Assembly (NCBI GenBank): GCA_948567375.1
Contig: OX419757.1
Span: 44,454,001 to 44,518,000, forward strand
DNA: 64,000 nt
Direction: 5' to 3'
Source of the DNA: Lunularia cruciata
Lineage: Eukaryota > Streptophyta > Marchantiopsida > Lunulariales > Lunulariaceae
In this document: positions 44,125 to 55,852 of the stretch, piece by piece
Layout: each line of letters opens with the position of its first letter
Position numbering within the stretch: position 1 is the stretch's first letter
The notes under the pieces: generated by a model
Seen by the model: the letters and a program-made list of their open reading frames with translations, nothing else
What the model was told of the DNA's origin: nothing
Database searches by the model: none
Translations under genes and position numbers: made by a program

Positions 44125-47100
44125 CAAGGGCTCAATCCTTGCAGGCTCCACCTCCACCTCCCTCTCTTGACTTCCACGCTCTAAGAATGACAACCCATAT
44201 CTATCTATCTGAGTACCATAAGAGATGCTCTCTAAATAGTTGAGTCAATGAAGAGCTACTCTCTCTATAGTTAGTTTGAGTCTGCATTGCTACCTTAATC
44301 TCCATATCTACAAACTCTTCATAAGCTTTTTGGGTATTTGCAAAAAATCCTATGGTAATAAGCAACTCTTTCTCATAGAACTTCTCATCTAATTGATATT
44401 CTAGGCCATGGCATGTTGGTGGGATATCAGGCTATCTAACTCTACATGCTCACTTTGGGATATCCTAAATGGCTCCTCCATCTTAGATAGACTAGACTCT
44501 CTCTCAAGGACAATAGCTCTTGCTATGCTAAGCCTCTCTTTCTTTCTAAAACCACATGCTCCTTCTCCACTAAGACATCCTTCCTAGCAAGAGCCTCATC
44601 TTCCCTAAGTGCTAATCATGGAGGACTTAGAAGATTAAAAGATGGACTCATATCCTCATACCCTAACCTCAATACAGGAAACAGGATGACCTTCTTGCCT
44701 ACTCTCACAACTCTTCCCTCTAATCCTTTAGCCCCTAACACTCTTCCTCTAAGCTCCTAGCTCTAGCATGTCAATAAAAGTAGTGTCCTTGTTAGAAATG
44801 AGTGCCATCTAAAAGGAGGATGTCATCTACAATGACATCATTTGTAGGGAGTATGGGAGGGCCACCTAGATGGGGATGTGTATCTAGCAAAGAGTACATG
44901 TGTCATGTACAAACTCATGATTTTGTCCTCTGCAAAATAAAGTCTTAAAATCTACAAAAATTGAAGTTAAATATAGCATTAAAAACACAAAATAGGCTAA
45001 CCCACAAATCAATATCAAGTAACAAAGGTTGGAAGTGGCATAAAAATTGGAAGTTTGATTGCAACACAAAATATATTTCATCCTCTGTGGCTTATGACTT
45101 ATTATTCAACATAGCAAATACTCATGGAGTTTTGTGTCATAGAATTTAGCACAATTGAAACTATAAAAAACTTCATCCAACTTTCTTAAGTGTTTTAATT
45201 TCATTAAATGGTGGAAATATAGCTCTCAATCATGATAACAACATGCTAAAATACATAATTTTGAATCTTGTACATCTACTTTCACTCACTTCCCTCTACA
45301 AAATCATCTCTCATATGATCCATGGACATCATTCTCCTTATTTGGACTTGGTAGAGAACCATAGGAAACTTCTTTCCTCTTCTATGAATCCACCCTCCAA
45401 AAACAAATGGGTGATGAGTTGTTCAACAAATGTTTGGTTGAAGCATTACCCATATGGTTGCCAGATCTGCTTTTATAAAAAGACCAACTTTGCATCAATT
45501 GCAGTAATAATCATCTCTCTCTAGTCATAGTCCTCACTTATCCTCTCAACCTTACTCTTCTCATTCAATGCCAAAGTCCATGTATTGCCTTTGGATGCCT
45601 GGCTTGTATGAGAACACAACTTAACATCTCAAAAAATGGACTCCAATCTCTATATACACTTTGTCTTGCAAGGTACCTTTGGGTAGTGAGGTCTCTCACC
45701 AAAAACCAATCTTGTATAAACAAGTAAGATACAACTCTCCTTTTTCCTCTCATGCCAACCTATAGTGCCAAGGCATCTCTAATAGGCTCAAGAGCAAGAG
45801 TGAAAGGTCTCTTGTGCACCAAACTTGTATGAGTAGTGCAGTTTCATGATCTCACAAACTCAATGCAGATAAGAATCTGCGCTCACAAGCACACAAACAT
45901 AACTTAGAGCAAAAAGGCAACAAACAAGGCATGATCATCAACATCATGGGAATGGGAGGAGTACTGCTAGGAGAGCCAAGGTTGGAAGCAAGATCACCCA
46001 CAATGCATGGGGTCCTACAATAGGAATCACTTGGGAGGGGGGAGATCATTGGGCTCAGGAGTAGAAATGGAGGACTAGTAGAGGAGCGGGGCCAAGATTA
46101 CCAATAGTGCATAGGATCTTGAGATGGACATTGTCAAAAAGGGTAGGAGCAACCGTGGGATTCCCCGTGGTGGGAGTCCTAAAATGGAGGATTGCTCAAA
46201 GACAAGAGTGGGGTTGGGACTACTAGCAATAGGGGATGACGGGTAGAGGATTGGTCAAGGGGCGGTGACAAGATCTTTGTAGCACAAGTAGCAAGAGGGG
46301 CTTGGGTGGGGTGTTGGTATCAAATTTGTTGGGATCAGCCAATTTCTTGGAGGCAAGAGCAGGATCATTTTAGGGGTTGGACAAAGGCAAAAGATCATGT
46401 GCAGAATAGAAGCATTCATAATTCAACAATCTCAATTTGGAAATCACAAAACATACTTACATTTGGGCAAGGAAAATAAAATCTGATATAGACTTTCAGC
46501 TCTAATAAATTGAGATCTCTCCCCCAAGTACTTTCTGCCAATAGTTGGATTTGATCTATGTCCAACTACACCCATTTTATAAACATCATGTAATCGCCCT
46601 TCAAATAGAACCCAATTAACCAGTCTCCTTCATCAAACTCCTCCATGTTTGGCATATCAAAAACCATGTCATATTCAGTCATTGCCAACTATCGGGCCTT
46701 CTTTCAACCTTCCACATGTGACAATTACCTTCCTTTCTAAAGCGGCACTTTCAATGCACTCCTCCCTTCAAATTCTATTCTCCCTTAAAAAAAATCTGTC
46801 TCTTTGAATGTCCCTCCTTCCTTCCCTTCAAAAATCTGTCCCTATGTCCCAAATTCCTCCCTTTAAAAATTCTATGACACTCTCTCCGAGTGTTTTGTCC
46901 CTTGGCCTCCCTCCCTTCTATACCCTCTTCTATACTCTTTCGTGTTTCTGTCCCTCCCTTTGGATTGATACTCTCTATTCTTCCCTTAGCTACTCTTCTC
47001 CGTGTGCAAATCTGTCCCTTTCCCTTCAAAAATCCCTCCCTAAAACCCTCTCTTTCCCTGAAACTACTCTCTTCTTGTTTATCTTTTCCGCTCCTCCGTC

Positions 47101-47700
47101 CTCCGGCCTCCCTTCTGGTATATATTTGGATTTCAGACTTTGGACCCCAATGTTGCCTTTGAAATTCCTTGATTAAAATTTTGACCTTTGCTCGTAACAA
47201 AGATGGCTAATGTTTCTTCTTTTTATACTTGAGAGCACTTTGATTTATTATGCCAGCATCTCCAGTATGCAACCAGAAATCTATATTCTCAATGCCACAA
47301 TCTAGACAGTCACAAGCGGAAATCTATATTTCGACAATCAAAATGTATATTCTCTCACAGTTCAAGATCCATATTCCTTTTGACCCAAATCTGTACTATG
47401 TAGCATAGAACTCATATTTCCTTATAGCCCCATTTTTGTCAATGTCATGTGAATCAATGTGCTCCTTACTATATGCAATGAGCTCTGTATTAATGTGATA
47501 ATGAATCCATTGTGATTACATGCTTAATTTACAATTGAATCATGACATCAAATTATAATATATCCCGTGAACCGATAAGACATCCAAAAATGATAGGATA
47601 CAGTTCGAAAGTCAAAATTTCTACCCCAAAAATATTCCTTCTTTTTATTGAAGATCAAAAAATACACTGGGCTGCCTATTGTATGCAATACGCATCACTA
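44125..47700. other. Gene-poor stretch, no supported feature
   Basis: I see no long coding frame, terminal repeat or recognised domain here. The plus strand is pyrimidine-rich at 46,780-47,110, with a loose recurring phrase of the type ccctt-caaaaatctgtccct; the apparent ORFs on both strands there are products of this low complexity. Confidence 0.5.
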
Positions 47701-47785
47701 CTTCTCTAATCTCGTCTCTAGGTCTTTGAGGAAATCCCTGATTATTTATTTCTAACTCAGTTTCTATACTTTTTCTAGCAGGAAT

Positions 47786-48607
47786 TCATCCTCCTTGATC
47801 ATTTAAGTCTGGTCCTTTGCCCCCTTCTTGAGCTAACTCTATTTTGAGATCCTCCTCTATCCAAGCATTGCTCCTATTGATGAGGAAGTTATGCAATATT
47901 ATACAACATTTTATCCACCCATCAAAAGAAATTCTTGATCTTACTTTTAAGTTAAGGGATGCAAGCATGCCTTCAACACACCAACGTAATGCTCATAAAG
48001 GACTCATGCTCTTGCAACACATTTTTACACTCCTTTTTATCCTCTATTCAAGGGAGCTTGTATGAAAGTACATGCCTAGAATTGCCAAGGAGATACAGGT
48101 GGTGCTCAAAAGAAATATTTGACACTCTTTGATTCATATCACCCTACAATGGTAATTTTTTGATGCAAGTCATGTCATGAAAGGACCAAGGCATCCCTAC
48201 AACCAAACACCTTTCATTTTCAGAACTAAAAGTATCATTATCATGACTGGACTTATGTAGTAACATCCCTATCACAACAAGACTATGCACCAAAACTTGC
48301 AATGCAATGAAGCAAGAAGAGCTAAAGAACACTCCCGCATGGACATATGGACCAAAATACATGCTTTCCTCACACAGTTCTGACCAAAAACTCATTCCGT
48401 GGGGCATGGGTGAACACTCACCTCCAAATAAATGTATTATTTATTGCATGTCATTTGTATACCACTTGGATATTGATTGAATATGAACCTTTGCTACTAG
48501 AATAAAATGCTTGATCCACTTTAGGGTGTTGAACAAGAGAAAATACAGTACCATCCACTAATCCTACACATCCTTTAAACCCTTTAATTGCAAAGATGTT
48601 TGAAATT
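47786..48607 (-). pseudogene. PIF/Harbinger-type transposase remnant
   Basis: Minus-strand pieces in several frames match a DDE transposase of the HARBI1 type, which moves DNA transposons by cut and paste. In coding order: GFKGCVGLVDGT (about 48,550-48,590) with the first catalytic Asp, then KVDQAFYSSSKGSYSIN; YLLGNS near 48,090, where Asn replaces the second Asp of the usual GD(S)AY; and LRWCVEG with the Glu, followed by DGWIKCCIILHNFLI (47,880-47,920), a hallmark of the family. The stretch 48,144-48,430 between the first two blocks fits poorly and may be rearranged. Stops and shifts make it inactive. No terminal inverted repeats were found. Confidence 0.7.
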
Positions 48608-48619
48608 CTATTTCTCTCT

Positions 48620-49029
48620 TCTATCAAATCGGGACGGGAGAGTGTGGGGAGAGTGTGGAGACGGGAGAGGAGAGGGAGAGACTATGAGACCATTTCTGTA
48701 ATTTCTGAGGGCTCTCTAGCATTTAGCATTTGAGTGAATAGTCTATTTTCTTCTTTTTTCAATTTTGGTTCCATTGGCACCTAGATTGAAGACTATGGAG
48801 AATGGAGTAGAAAGTTATGAGGATTTTTAGATTTGTTAGGGTTTAGAGTGATCATTATAAATTGAGAGTGATGGGTTTGGGATTTTCATTTCCAATCTCT
48901 TGGTTTTCATGATTAAGTTCTATGGGAATTTAGTTTGAAAATTTTGGAGATGGAAATTGAAAGTTATGAGATTTTATAGATTTTAGGGTTTGGAGAAATT
49001 GTTTTCTTATGTGAGTTGGGATGTGAGGG
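48620..49029. other. Unassigned spacer
   Basis: Purine-rich low-complexity sequence (gggagagtgtgg phrases near 48,640-48,690) and AT-rich DNA with no supported gene. The phrase gagattttagat-ttgttaggg recurs in altered form at about 48,825 and 48,975. Confidence 0.4.
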
Positions 49030-49129
49030 GTTGTGGTTTTGCAGATATGGGGAGATATGGAGAGGAGCAGCATGTGTTACTATCATTATTCTTGTGCTAG
49101 CCATGGCTACACCATCCCATGTGGAGTTG

Positions 49130-49703
49130 CCTAGAGCGGGTCGGGATACACCATGCTCTGCTTTACCTCGCAAGGGGTAAGGACCCATGTAGGAAGGATG
49201 GACAAGGACTATGATTGGACCACTTGGGATGCCCATGTGAGATGAGAAACCACATCAACAACAGTGACACTCGGGATTACACACCTTCTTCTATACCTTT
49301 GTTGATCATTCCAGGGATACCGATCGAGTCATGGGAGTGGTTAGCTTCTCAGGCGGGTTGCATTTTAGGGTTATTTGAGACTATTTTTCCATGTCCACGT
49401 CTGTTCCATAGGCTACCCTGCACACTCCATGATGAGGCTAGACAGGCTTTTTGCCTACCACTAGACCGTTTGGCTTGTGATTCCTTGGATGAGTTAGCAT
49501 GGTTCCTATTCCTCTTACTCCCTCGATGGTGTCTTCGTTATGCTAGAAGGGGACGTTTGGGGCATAGAGAGGTGGCTGCTAGATTTTGTCGATTTTGAGC
49601 GGGGGATTAGGCAGCCCTTCAAGAGGAGCCTGTTAGGGCTACACAATTTAGGAGACAAGCATTGCCATAGGATACCACAGATTCCATTTGATTACGATGA
49701 TGT
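49130..49703 (+). pseudogene. N-terminal region of the RT element
   Basis: A short frame reads LCFTSQGVRTHVGRMD near 49,158, which resembles the second half of the C2H2 finger at the N-terminus of R2-like proteins, although the cysteine pair is damaged. The frame 49,215-49,598 (WEWLASQAGC, ARQAFCLPLDRL) follows. Assignment rests on its direct continuity with the RT part once copy A is removed. Confidence 0.4.
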
Positions 49704-49708
49704 AGGAC
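49704..49708 (+). repeat. Target-site duplication AGGAC, left of L copy A
   Basis: AGGAC precedes the tatgacaacc terminus and recurs at 51,608-51,612 just after gggtaccaca. Confidence 0.85.
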
Positions 49709-51607
49709 TATGACAACCCGGCAAATATCACTTTTGCGGTAATTGGGTAAGTAAAGTTCGTTCCCGCAGAGATACGAGTCAGAATTGGTCAAATACGAAG
49801 CAAACAGTAACAATGTAGTTCTTCTTGGTTGTGTCTTTAATCCCTCAGGTAGAAACCACACCCAAAAGAGAGTAACAAGCACTGACTCGCAGTCTTGTCA
49901 CAAATTCACACTTCTTAATCACAACTCCATCAAATCTTTCCAAACAATCTTGATTTGTGATGATTCAGGCTGTCCCAAAAACCGCACTTCACTGCAAAAC
50001 GACTTTGCCTCAGAATTGTGTTCCACCCCTCCACTGAAGGCACAACTTCCTCGATTGAAATTGCTTCACATCAACTTCGTACTCAGAAATGCAGAATACT
50101 ACCAACACTACAATTCCTCTCAGATCTATCAAGGCATTGCTTCGATTGCACTTCACTCAGGATCAAACACACAGAATGAAGATCAAGGCTGTGGAATCCA
50201 ACATCCAACAAGCACACTGACTTGCACTTCAAATTTCTCCAAACACTCACAAACACAATTGCAAAATTGATACTCGAAATCAAGCTCAAGCGACGAGCAC
50301 TGCTTCACAGCACTTTGCTTTATCTATTCTCAGAAATAATGAGCATTGAACAACAATTTCCTGCGAATGCCACTCTTAAATAGTGAAGCAATCGACAGTT
50401 CTAACAACTATACCGTTCTACAACAACTATTCTAACCTGCAGATCCGAAATGACAATGCACCTCTTCATATCTGCCCCTTCAAATCTCAAATCGGTTACT
50501 AATCCGATCCGATGTCTACTTCTTCCTCGGCTTTCAAACCTGAACCCGAAGTAATCTTACTTCCTACTACATTTTCCTCGGGTTTCACATCTCCTACTTC
50601 TTCTACTAATTCTAACATTTCTCCTTCCTAATATGAAATTCCTATCATAATTAAGCCTTCTAAATCTCTATCTCTTGACCCACTCTTCTCTGTAGTGTCA
50701 AATGTCAAATCCAAAGACACCTACACTCCTATCTCTCTTACCTCGGGTTTAACTACTATCAATTCCTTTACTAATTCTATTGTGTCATCGTCAACAATTG
50801 TAATTGAAAGCATGAGTACACTATCTACACCTTCAATTTGTAACCCATTTTCCCGTAATCACTCATGTAACCAACCCGAAGACACTTACTGTCTGATCCT
50901 GCACTTTGGGTTTATTCACTACTGCTACTTCTCCTTCAATTCATGTTCCATTTTCAATTAGAACTGAAATTGAAGTCATGGGTATCCTAACTAACTTCTT
51001 TCCCTACTCTAACTTCCTCTGATCCCTCTGGCAAAACTCCCAAAGTCAACTTCACTGCACTCCGAGGTCCAACTACCTCAGATTTAGTCATCTTCATCTT
51101 GAGGCGAAGTCTTTAGACCCAAAGTCATGTAAACACGAAGTCCGAAGTACGAAATCACATTGACCCGAAGACACTTTGACCCGAAGTACATCTACTCCCG
51201 AAACTTCAAATGCTTGTAACTTCTTCTACGGACCTCTAAACTTTGCGATTTTGGTGGAAATGGAAAGCCCTGAACGAGACGTTTCCAACGAGATATAATA
51301 TGCTTGATTTGGACTTATGGTCATTGAGATATGGCCCCCGCAAGAATCCTGACCTACAACTTCTATTTCTCCTTCGGGTTTGCGCTCCTTAACGTCTGCT
51401 CCGAGTTTTTCCCTCCTCTGACACGAAGTAAGCTTCTTTGGGTCTGATCCAAACCGAGCCCTTCTTCCTCTTACATGAAATTGACTTCCTCGGGGCTTGA
51501 TCAAAACACAAGTTTCCACTCATTTCTTCTCCATTTGGTTTCAATTTGGTTTCAGCAAGGCACTTCTTCTTCTAAACTTGTCCAAAATGAAAAATGTGGG
51601 TACCACA
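49709..51607 (-). mobile_element. Family L LTR copy A, short form (1.9 kb)
   Basis: This minus-strand copy runs from TATGACAACC to GGTACCACA with a perfect 5-bp duplication. It keeps the tail, the second TATA-like region and the sense start, but only small parts of the ORF, so it is an internally deleted version. Its existence shows that short forms could also be mobilised, or that the deletion came after insertion. Confidence 0.85.
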
Positions 51608-51612
51608 AGGAC

Positions 51613-52835
51613 ATTGGGTCAAGCAGGAGAGTTTAGTAGAGCAACACGAGCACTACACCCTTTGTCTATAGCGAGTCCTACTGATGAGACCATCTCTTCC
51701 CTACGCTCACTCCATCCTATAGCAGTAGAGGGACTACCACTAGAGGTCTTAGATTATTAGCCTAAGCAGCCTTTATGTCTTAACAGGTCACTATTTGCAC
51801 AAGCATTGTACACCGCCCCTTGCCTTTCCTCAGGAGGCTTGTCAGAGATGGTTTATAAGCACCTTAGAGATTGCTTCTAGGTAGATGATCCTTCTAGTGG
51901 TTTTACCAAGTTGTTTCAGGTGGCTGCAGTAGTAGCGAGAGGAGACATCCCTATATCTGTTAGTTGGGTGTTAGGTGCTAGTTGACTTCTCGTGATGGAG
52001 AAGGACAGGGGAGGCATTAGACCGATTGCTATTGGAGAGATCTTTTTGTGTTTGGTCAGTCGTACCACTGTCCTTTAGCATCATTCTTACTTTTGACAAC
52101 ATCTTAGTCTACATTAGTTTGGAGTAGCTACATTGGGAGGATGTGAGGCTATATCTCTAGGTATTAGAGCACTCCTAGATATCCATCTGGAGTGGGTCAT
52201 CCTACAGGTGGATGTTAAGAACACTTTTAATAGCGTCTCACCTGCATCCATCTTTAGAGAGCTTAGGGAGGCTAGTGGATCCTTGGCGAGTCTCATTTCT
52301 TTTGTGCGGTCTTTTTATGGCTCTCTGGCTTCCCTTTTACTACCACCATGGTGGTTCACAGGAGGGAGTCACCGTCTTGGAGTCAGCTGTTGGTACACGT
52401 CAAGGAGATCCTTTAGGGGGGCTCTTATTTGCCATGGCTCACTTTAGAGCTCTCCTATCTACTACTTTGGCCATGCCAGGTTGTGTATTTCCCTCCTTGG
52501 CAGATGATACACACATCATAGGCCCTGTAGATCAGATTGGGCAGGCCTTTGACTACTTGACTACCAAGCTACACCTAGTAGGCTTGAGAGTCAAGGTGTC
52601 AAAGTGTAGGGCATGGTCCCCTTTAGGTATCCCTCCCTACCTTGAGCTTCCAGAGGGTTGTATCACATCCACAGATGGACTTCGTGTTCTTGGAGTGCCA
52701 ATAGGATTGGAGGATTTTGTCACACGCATCTTAGACGTTGCCCTTGCAGAGGATGTTCTCCATGTGGATGACCTTCCATTACTAGGAGATCCGCAAGTGG
52801 CATTTGGTATACTCTCTTCTAGTATCGCTCGTTGA
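51613..52835 (+). pseudogene. Reverse transcriptase domain of the RT element
   Basis: RT motifs appear in order: EKDRGGIRPIAIGEI (about 51,998-52,042), LQVDVKNTFNSVS with the first catalytic Asp (about 52,203-52,241), ESAVGTRQGDPLGG (about 52,378-52,420) and FPSLADDTHIIG with the Asp pair (about 52,490-52,526), then LRVKVSKCRAWSP. One frameshift near 52,345 and several earlier stops break the frame. The R-Q-G-D-P-L-G and A-D-D boxes set it apart from gypsy and copia, which use F/Y-x-D-D. Confidence 0.75.
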
Positions 52836-54100
52836 CCATCCTACCCCATCCGTACAGTTCCCTCCTCACCGTCCTTCCTATCACATCAAAGAGCATTTGA
52901 TAGGAGGATTATGGGAGTCTTTGGTAATATTATTGGACCAGGGACTTTTGAGTGTGTGACAGGGGATTTGGTACGTAGACAGACAGCTCTACCGATCTCA
53001 TGTGGTAGGGTTGGCTTGCTTTCTATGGAGGAGACAACACCTATAGCATTTTTGGGTAGTTGGACTCTCTCGGCACCGCTACTTTCCTCTCATTTTGGAG
53101 ACGTATGTGACAGAGGTGGAGGGAGGATCCTTTTCTCTCCAGGTGTTATTGTGGCAGATGAGAGATAGTCTATCCCCACGAGCACGAGAGGATTTTCCAC
53201 CTTTTGCTTCACTATCGTCAGATTGGACTAGAGGTTTATAGTCTTCCTTGATGGAGCGACACTGTGAGCATATGCTACATTCTCTCTTAGTCGACTCGTC
53301 CATTCCTTAGGCTACTAGAGCATGTCTTCGCTCTTGCTCCGGCAAGGGTGTAGGCTCTTGGATCCTAGCTTGATCGTGCATTAGGGTTTCCGACTTGCAC
53401 CAGCTACTTGTTCTACAACGAGGAGGTTTTGCCTAGGTTTGGTCCACCCATTTGCATCTTCATTACTCACTTGTGAGTGTGGTTCTACACTAGATGCAGC
53501 AGCGGTCCACATGACATGGTGTCCTTTTGGAGGACAGAGGATAGCTACCCATGATGCCATTAGAGACATGGTGTTTGCTATGGCACAAGAGAGTGGATAC
53601 TTGGCTTGGAGGGGAGCGTTTGTATGCTTTGCAGACGACATGTGTCAGGGCAGACTTATACTTGGTCTGAGATGATCAGGTAACAGTAGCGGGTGTCGTT
53701 GTTACAGACCCTATGCATGATACAGTTTTGGAAGGAGTGATTACCCATCCCCCTGGATGGGCGGCGAGTGCAGCAATAGGTCGCAAGGTCTCCAAGTATA
53801 GGAGTATGCAGCAAGGTCACCTCTTTGTTCCTCTAGCCTTGGAGTTATATGGAGCGATGGACACGGCATTTGACACATTTGTCAAGGAGTGTGCAAGAGC
53901 TTATCATGTTAGGCGTCAGGGAGTACCACTCTCACTCTCATACTTTGTAGCATATTTTAGACAACGTGTGTCCATTGCTCTATAGAGGGCAGTGGCTGGT
54001 GCAATCCATAGGAGAGCAATCACATTAGGTGATGTTTCTTTGGATGCTCTAGTTGTGTGTAGACCGTACGACTTGCATAGCTCAGATATCTTAGGTGCGG
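52836..54100 (+). pseudogene. C-terminal Cys/His motif and nuclease-like domain
   Basis: The frame 53,439-53,675 has CECGSTLDAAAVHMTWC (C-x-C-x9-H-x3-C) and then THDAIRDMV. After a shift, 53,713-53,985 is preceded by VVVTDP and gives LEGVITHPPG, GRKVSKYRSMQ and FVPLALELYGA. The D ... (D/E)-x-V-T-x-P ... K-x2-K-Y ... P-L-x-x-E layout fits a restriction-like (PD-D/E-x-K) endonuclease as used by R2-type elements to nick the target. Assignment is by motif pattern only. Confidence 0.5.
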
Positions 54101-54140
54101 TAGTGCAGATTTCTCATATAGACTCTATTGGGGCTTAGCC

Positions 54141-54950
54141 CCATGTTACCTTTTTTGTCTCTCCCTTGTACGGCTTGATGGGGTCTTCCCATCCTTTGTT
54201 TTTCCTACGCGGTCGCCTTTCTTCTTCTATGTCCTGCCAAGAAACTTCTTCACTCAGAATGTCTACAATGACTCTCTCTGTATATTTAGTTGTAGATCTT
54301 GAACTAATTCCCCACAGATTTGTACCCCTGGTTACATACACACCATTTCCATTATGTCCCTATCAATCATAAGTGACTACAAATTGAACACACACTATGG
54401 ATTGCAACTTTGTTTTGTTTCTCTTTTTGAAAACATCATGTTCTTGGATGAGATTAAGTAAAGAAAGAAAAGATTTAATGTCCATTCACTCTAGTTGTCT
54501 AAAAGAATACGGATCCACATCTCAAAATAATTTATAAGCTAACTCTGTGCTCCTGCTGTAAAAAATTTGGTCAAGCAAATATCTCATGGAATGAAAAAAG
54601 AAAAACCACCATTTCAGTATTAGATTGTCGTCCATCTCGTAATCAAAATCATCAAAATCACTTTAAAAATCATTCAAATCACTCCAAGTTCTATATTATA
54701 TTCTAAACTTGTTGAAACCACCATAGTCTAATCCATATTTAGCGAAGTGAAGATTGCTTTCTCTCTCGTACATTTGATTCCACGTGCTTCTCTTAATTTC
54801 TTTCACTAATAATTGCAGTGTGCTGGAGTGGGGCCTTTGGGAAAGAGTTTTCACATAATCTATAAACCCACTAACCTGCACTATGCAATCACTCCCTCAA
54901 TCGGATAGAACCAGATAACTCACTGAACAAGATTGAACAACTCACATGTA
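54141..54950. other. Unassigned AT-rich spacer
   Basis: This follows the end of the RT element. There is no convincing coding frame; ORFs of about 60 codons on both strands show no domain. Confidence 0.4.
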
Positions 54951-54958
54951 CCATGAAA

Positions 54959-55044
54959 AATTTCACTAAACATACAATTTTGGGAAACATGCGAAAAAAG
55001 AAATTTCACAAAACATACAATTTTGGGAAACATGCGAAGAAAGA
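54959..55044 (+). repeat. 43-bp tandem duplication
   Basis: The unit aatttcac-aaacatacaattttgggaaacatgcgaa is present twice in a row with few differences. Confidence 0.85.
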
Positions 55045-55224
55045 AATGCCACAAGGACTGCTAATTGAATCCAACCCTCTAAATGCCTCGCTTCCTAAAG
55101 TTACTACACGCCGCGGCTCTTCTGTCAAATTCAAATATCATATACAATTAAGAATCCTTATGGGTTCATTAAGAGTTGCAGATAGACCCCGTAACTCCTC
55201 TAGCGATTTTACATCTATAGGTGA

Positions 55225-55482
55225 TCCACGCTAAATATTGTTCGCAACCTCTCCCCGCCCGCCGTAAAGAATTTTCTTGATGCCCATAATTATTTTGCGG
55301 GAGCTCTACGTGCAGTGAAAAAAGTGTATTTGAAGGAACTATATCCTCTTGAACGCCAAAACGAGAAGGATCGTTTCGAGTGTACTTTCGGGAATTTGAA
55401 GTTGCTCATGTTCTTGCCTCCTTTAGAAACAGAACCTGAAATTTGTACTCTTGAAGCAGGTCAGTACTCTTGTAAGAATTGA
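55225..55482 (+). other. Possible exon in the distinct block
   Basis: After a TGA at 55,222 an open stretch of 85 codons has protein-like composition (FLDAHNYFAGALRAVKKVYL, RFECTFGNLKLLMFLPPLE). A possible splice donor, cag|gtcagt, lies at about 55,457-55,465, and a possible acceptor, tctatag, at 55,214-55,220. I recognise no domain, and there is no start codon near its beginning, so it is at best an internal exon. Confidence 0.3.
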
Positions 55483-55852
55483 TCCAGCTGAATCCAAAGA
55501 TTGGGTCCTGTCACTTTCTGGGCACAGTCGACTATCAGTTTCATTGAAAGGTCGACACGTAAAGGTGCCTCTAGGCGAACAGACGCGATTTTCCGGGGTA
55601 TTACTTTCTACGGGAGGTGTTTGGCTTGTTCCTAGCTCCTCACAGACTGAAGCTGAAGAGGACAGGAGGGAATGCATCTCGATAATGAAATAACAGAATG
55701 GGCTAGGGACTGAATTTTGAGGTGTAGTGTCTGCGAGGGGGCTTCTGAATGACTCGAATTTGAGAACAGTCTGCTCGCACGTCTCCAGGTTAATTGGCCG
55801 ATTGTCTTAGATTCGATCATCCCGATACTGATCCGAAAAAATCCGGGAGAAG

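Larger units (their letters stand above)
49030..54140 (+). mobile_element. Non-LTR-type RT element with nuclease-like C-terminus, split by L copy A
   Basis: Coding order across the broken frames: N-terminal region (about 49,130-49,703), RT (51,613-52,835), post-RT region, Cys/His motif (about 53,450-53,560) and nuclease-like domain (about 53,690-53,990). L copy A with its AGGAC duplication lies between the N-terminal region and RT. No LTRs flank it. The order (possible zinc finger, RT, C-x-C/H/C motif, K-x2-K-Y nuclease motif) resembles early-branching non-LTR retrotransposons with restriction-like endonucleases, such as the R2 group, although the RT motifs are unusual. No poly(A) or target duplication is seen. 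Confidence 0.6.

Noticed and set aside
46775-47200. Arg/Gly/Glu-rich 141-codon minus ORF and its plus-strand partner
   Set aside because: Low-complexity pyrimidine-rich DNA opens frames on both strands; there is no domain or start context.
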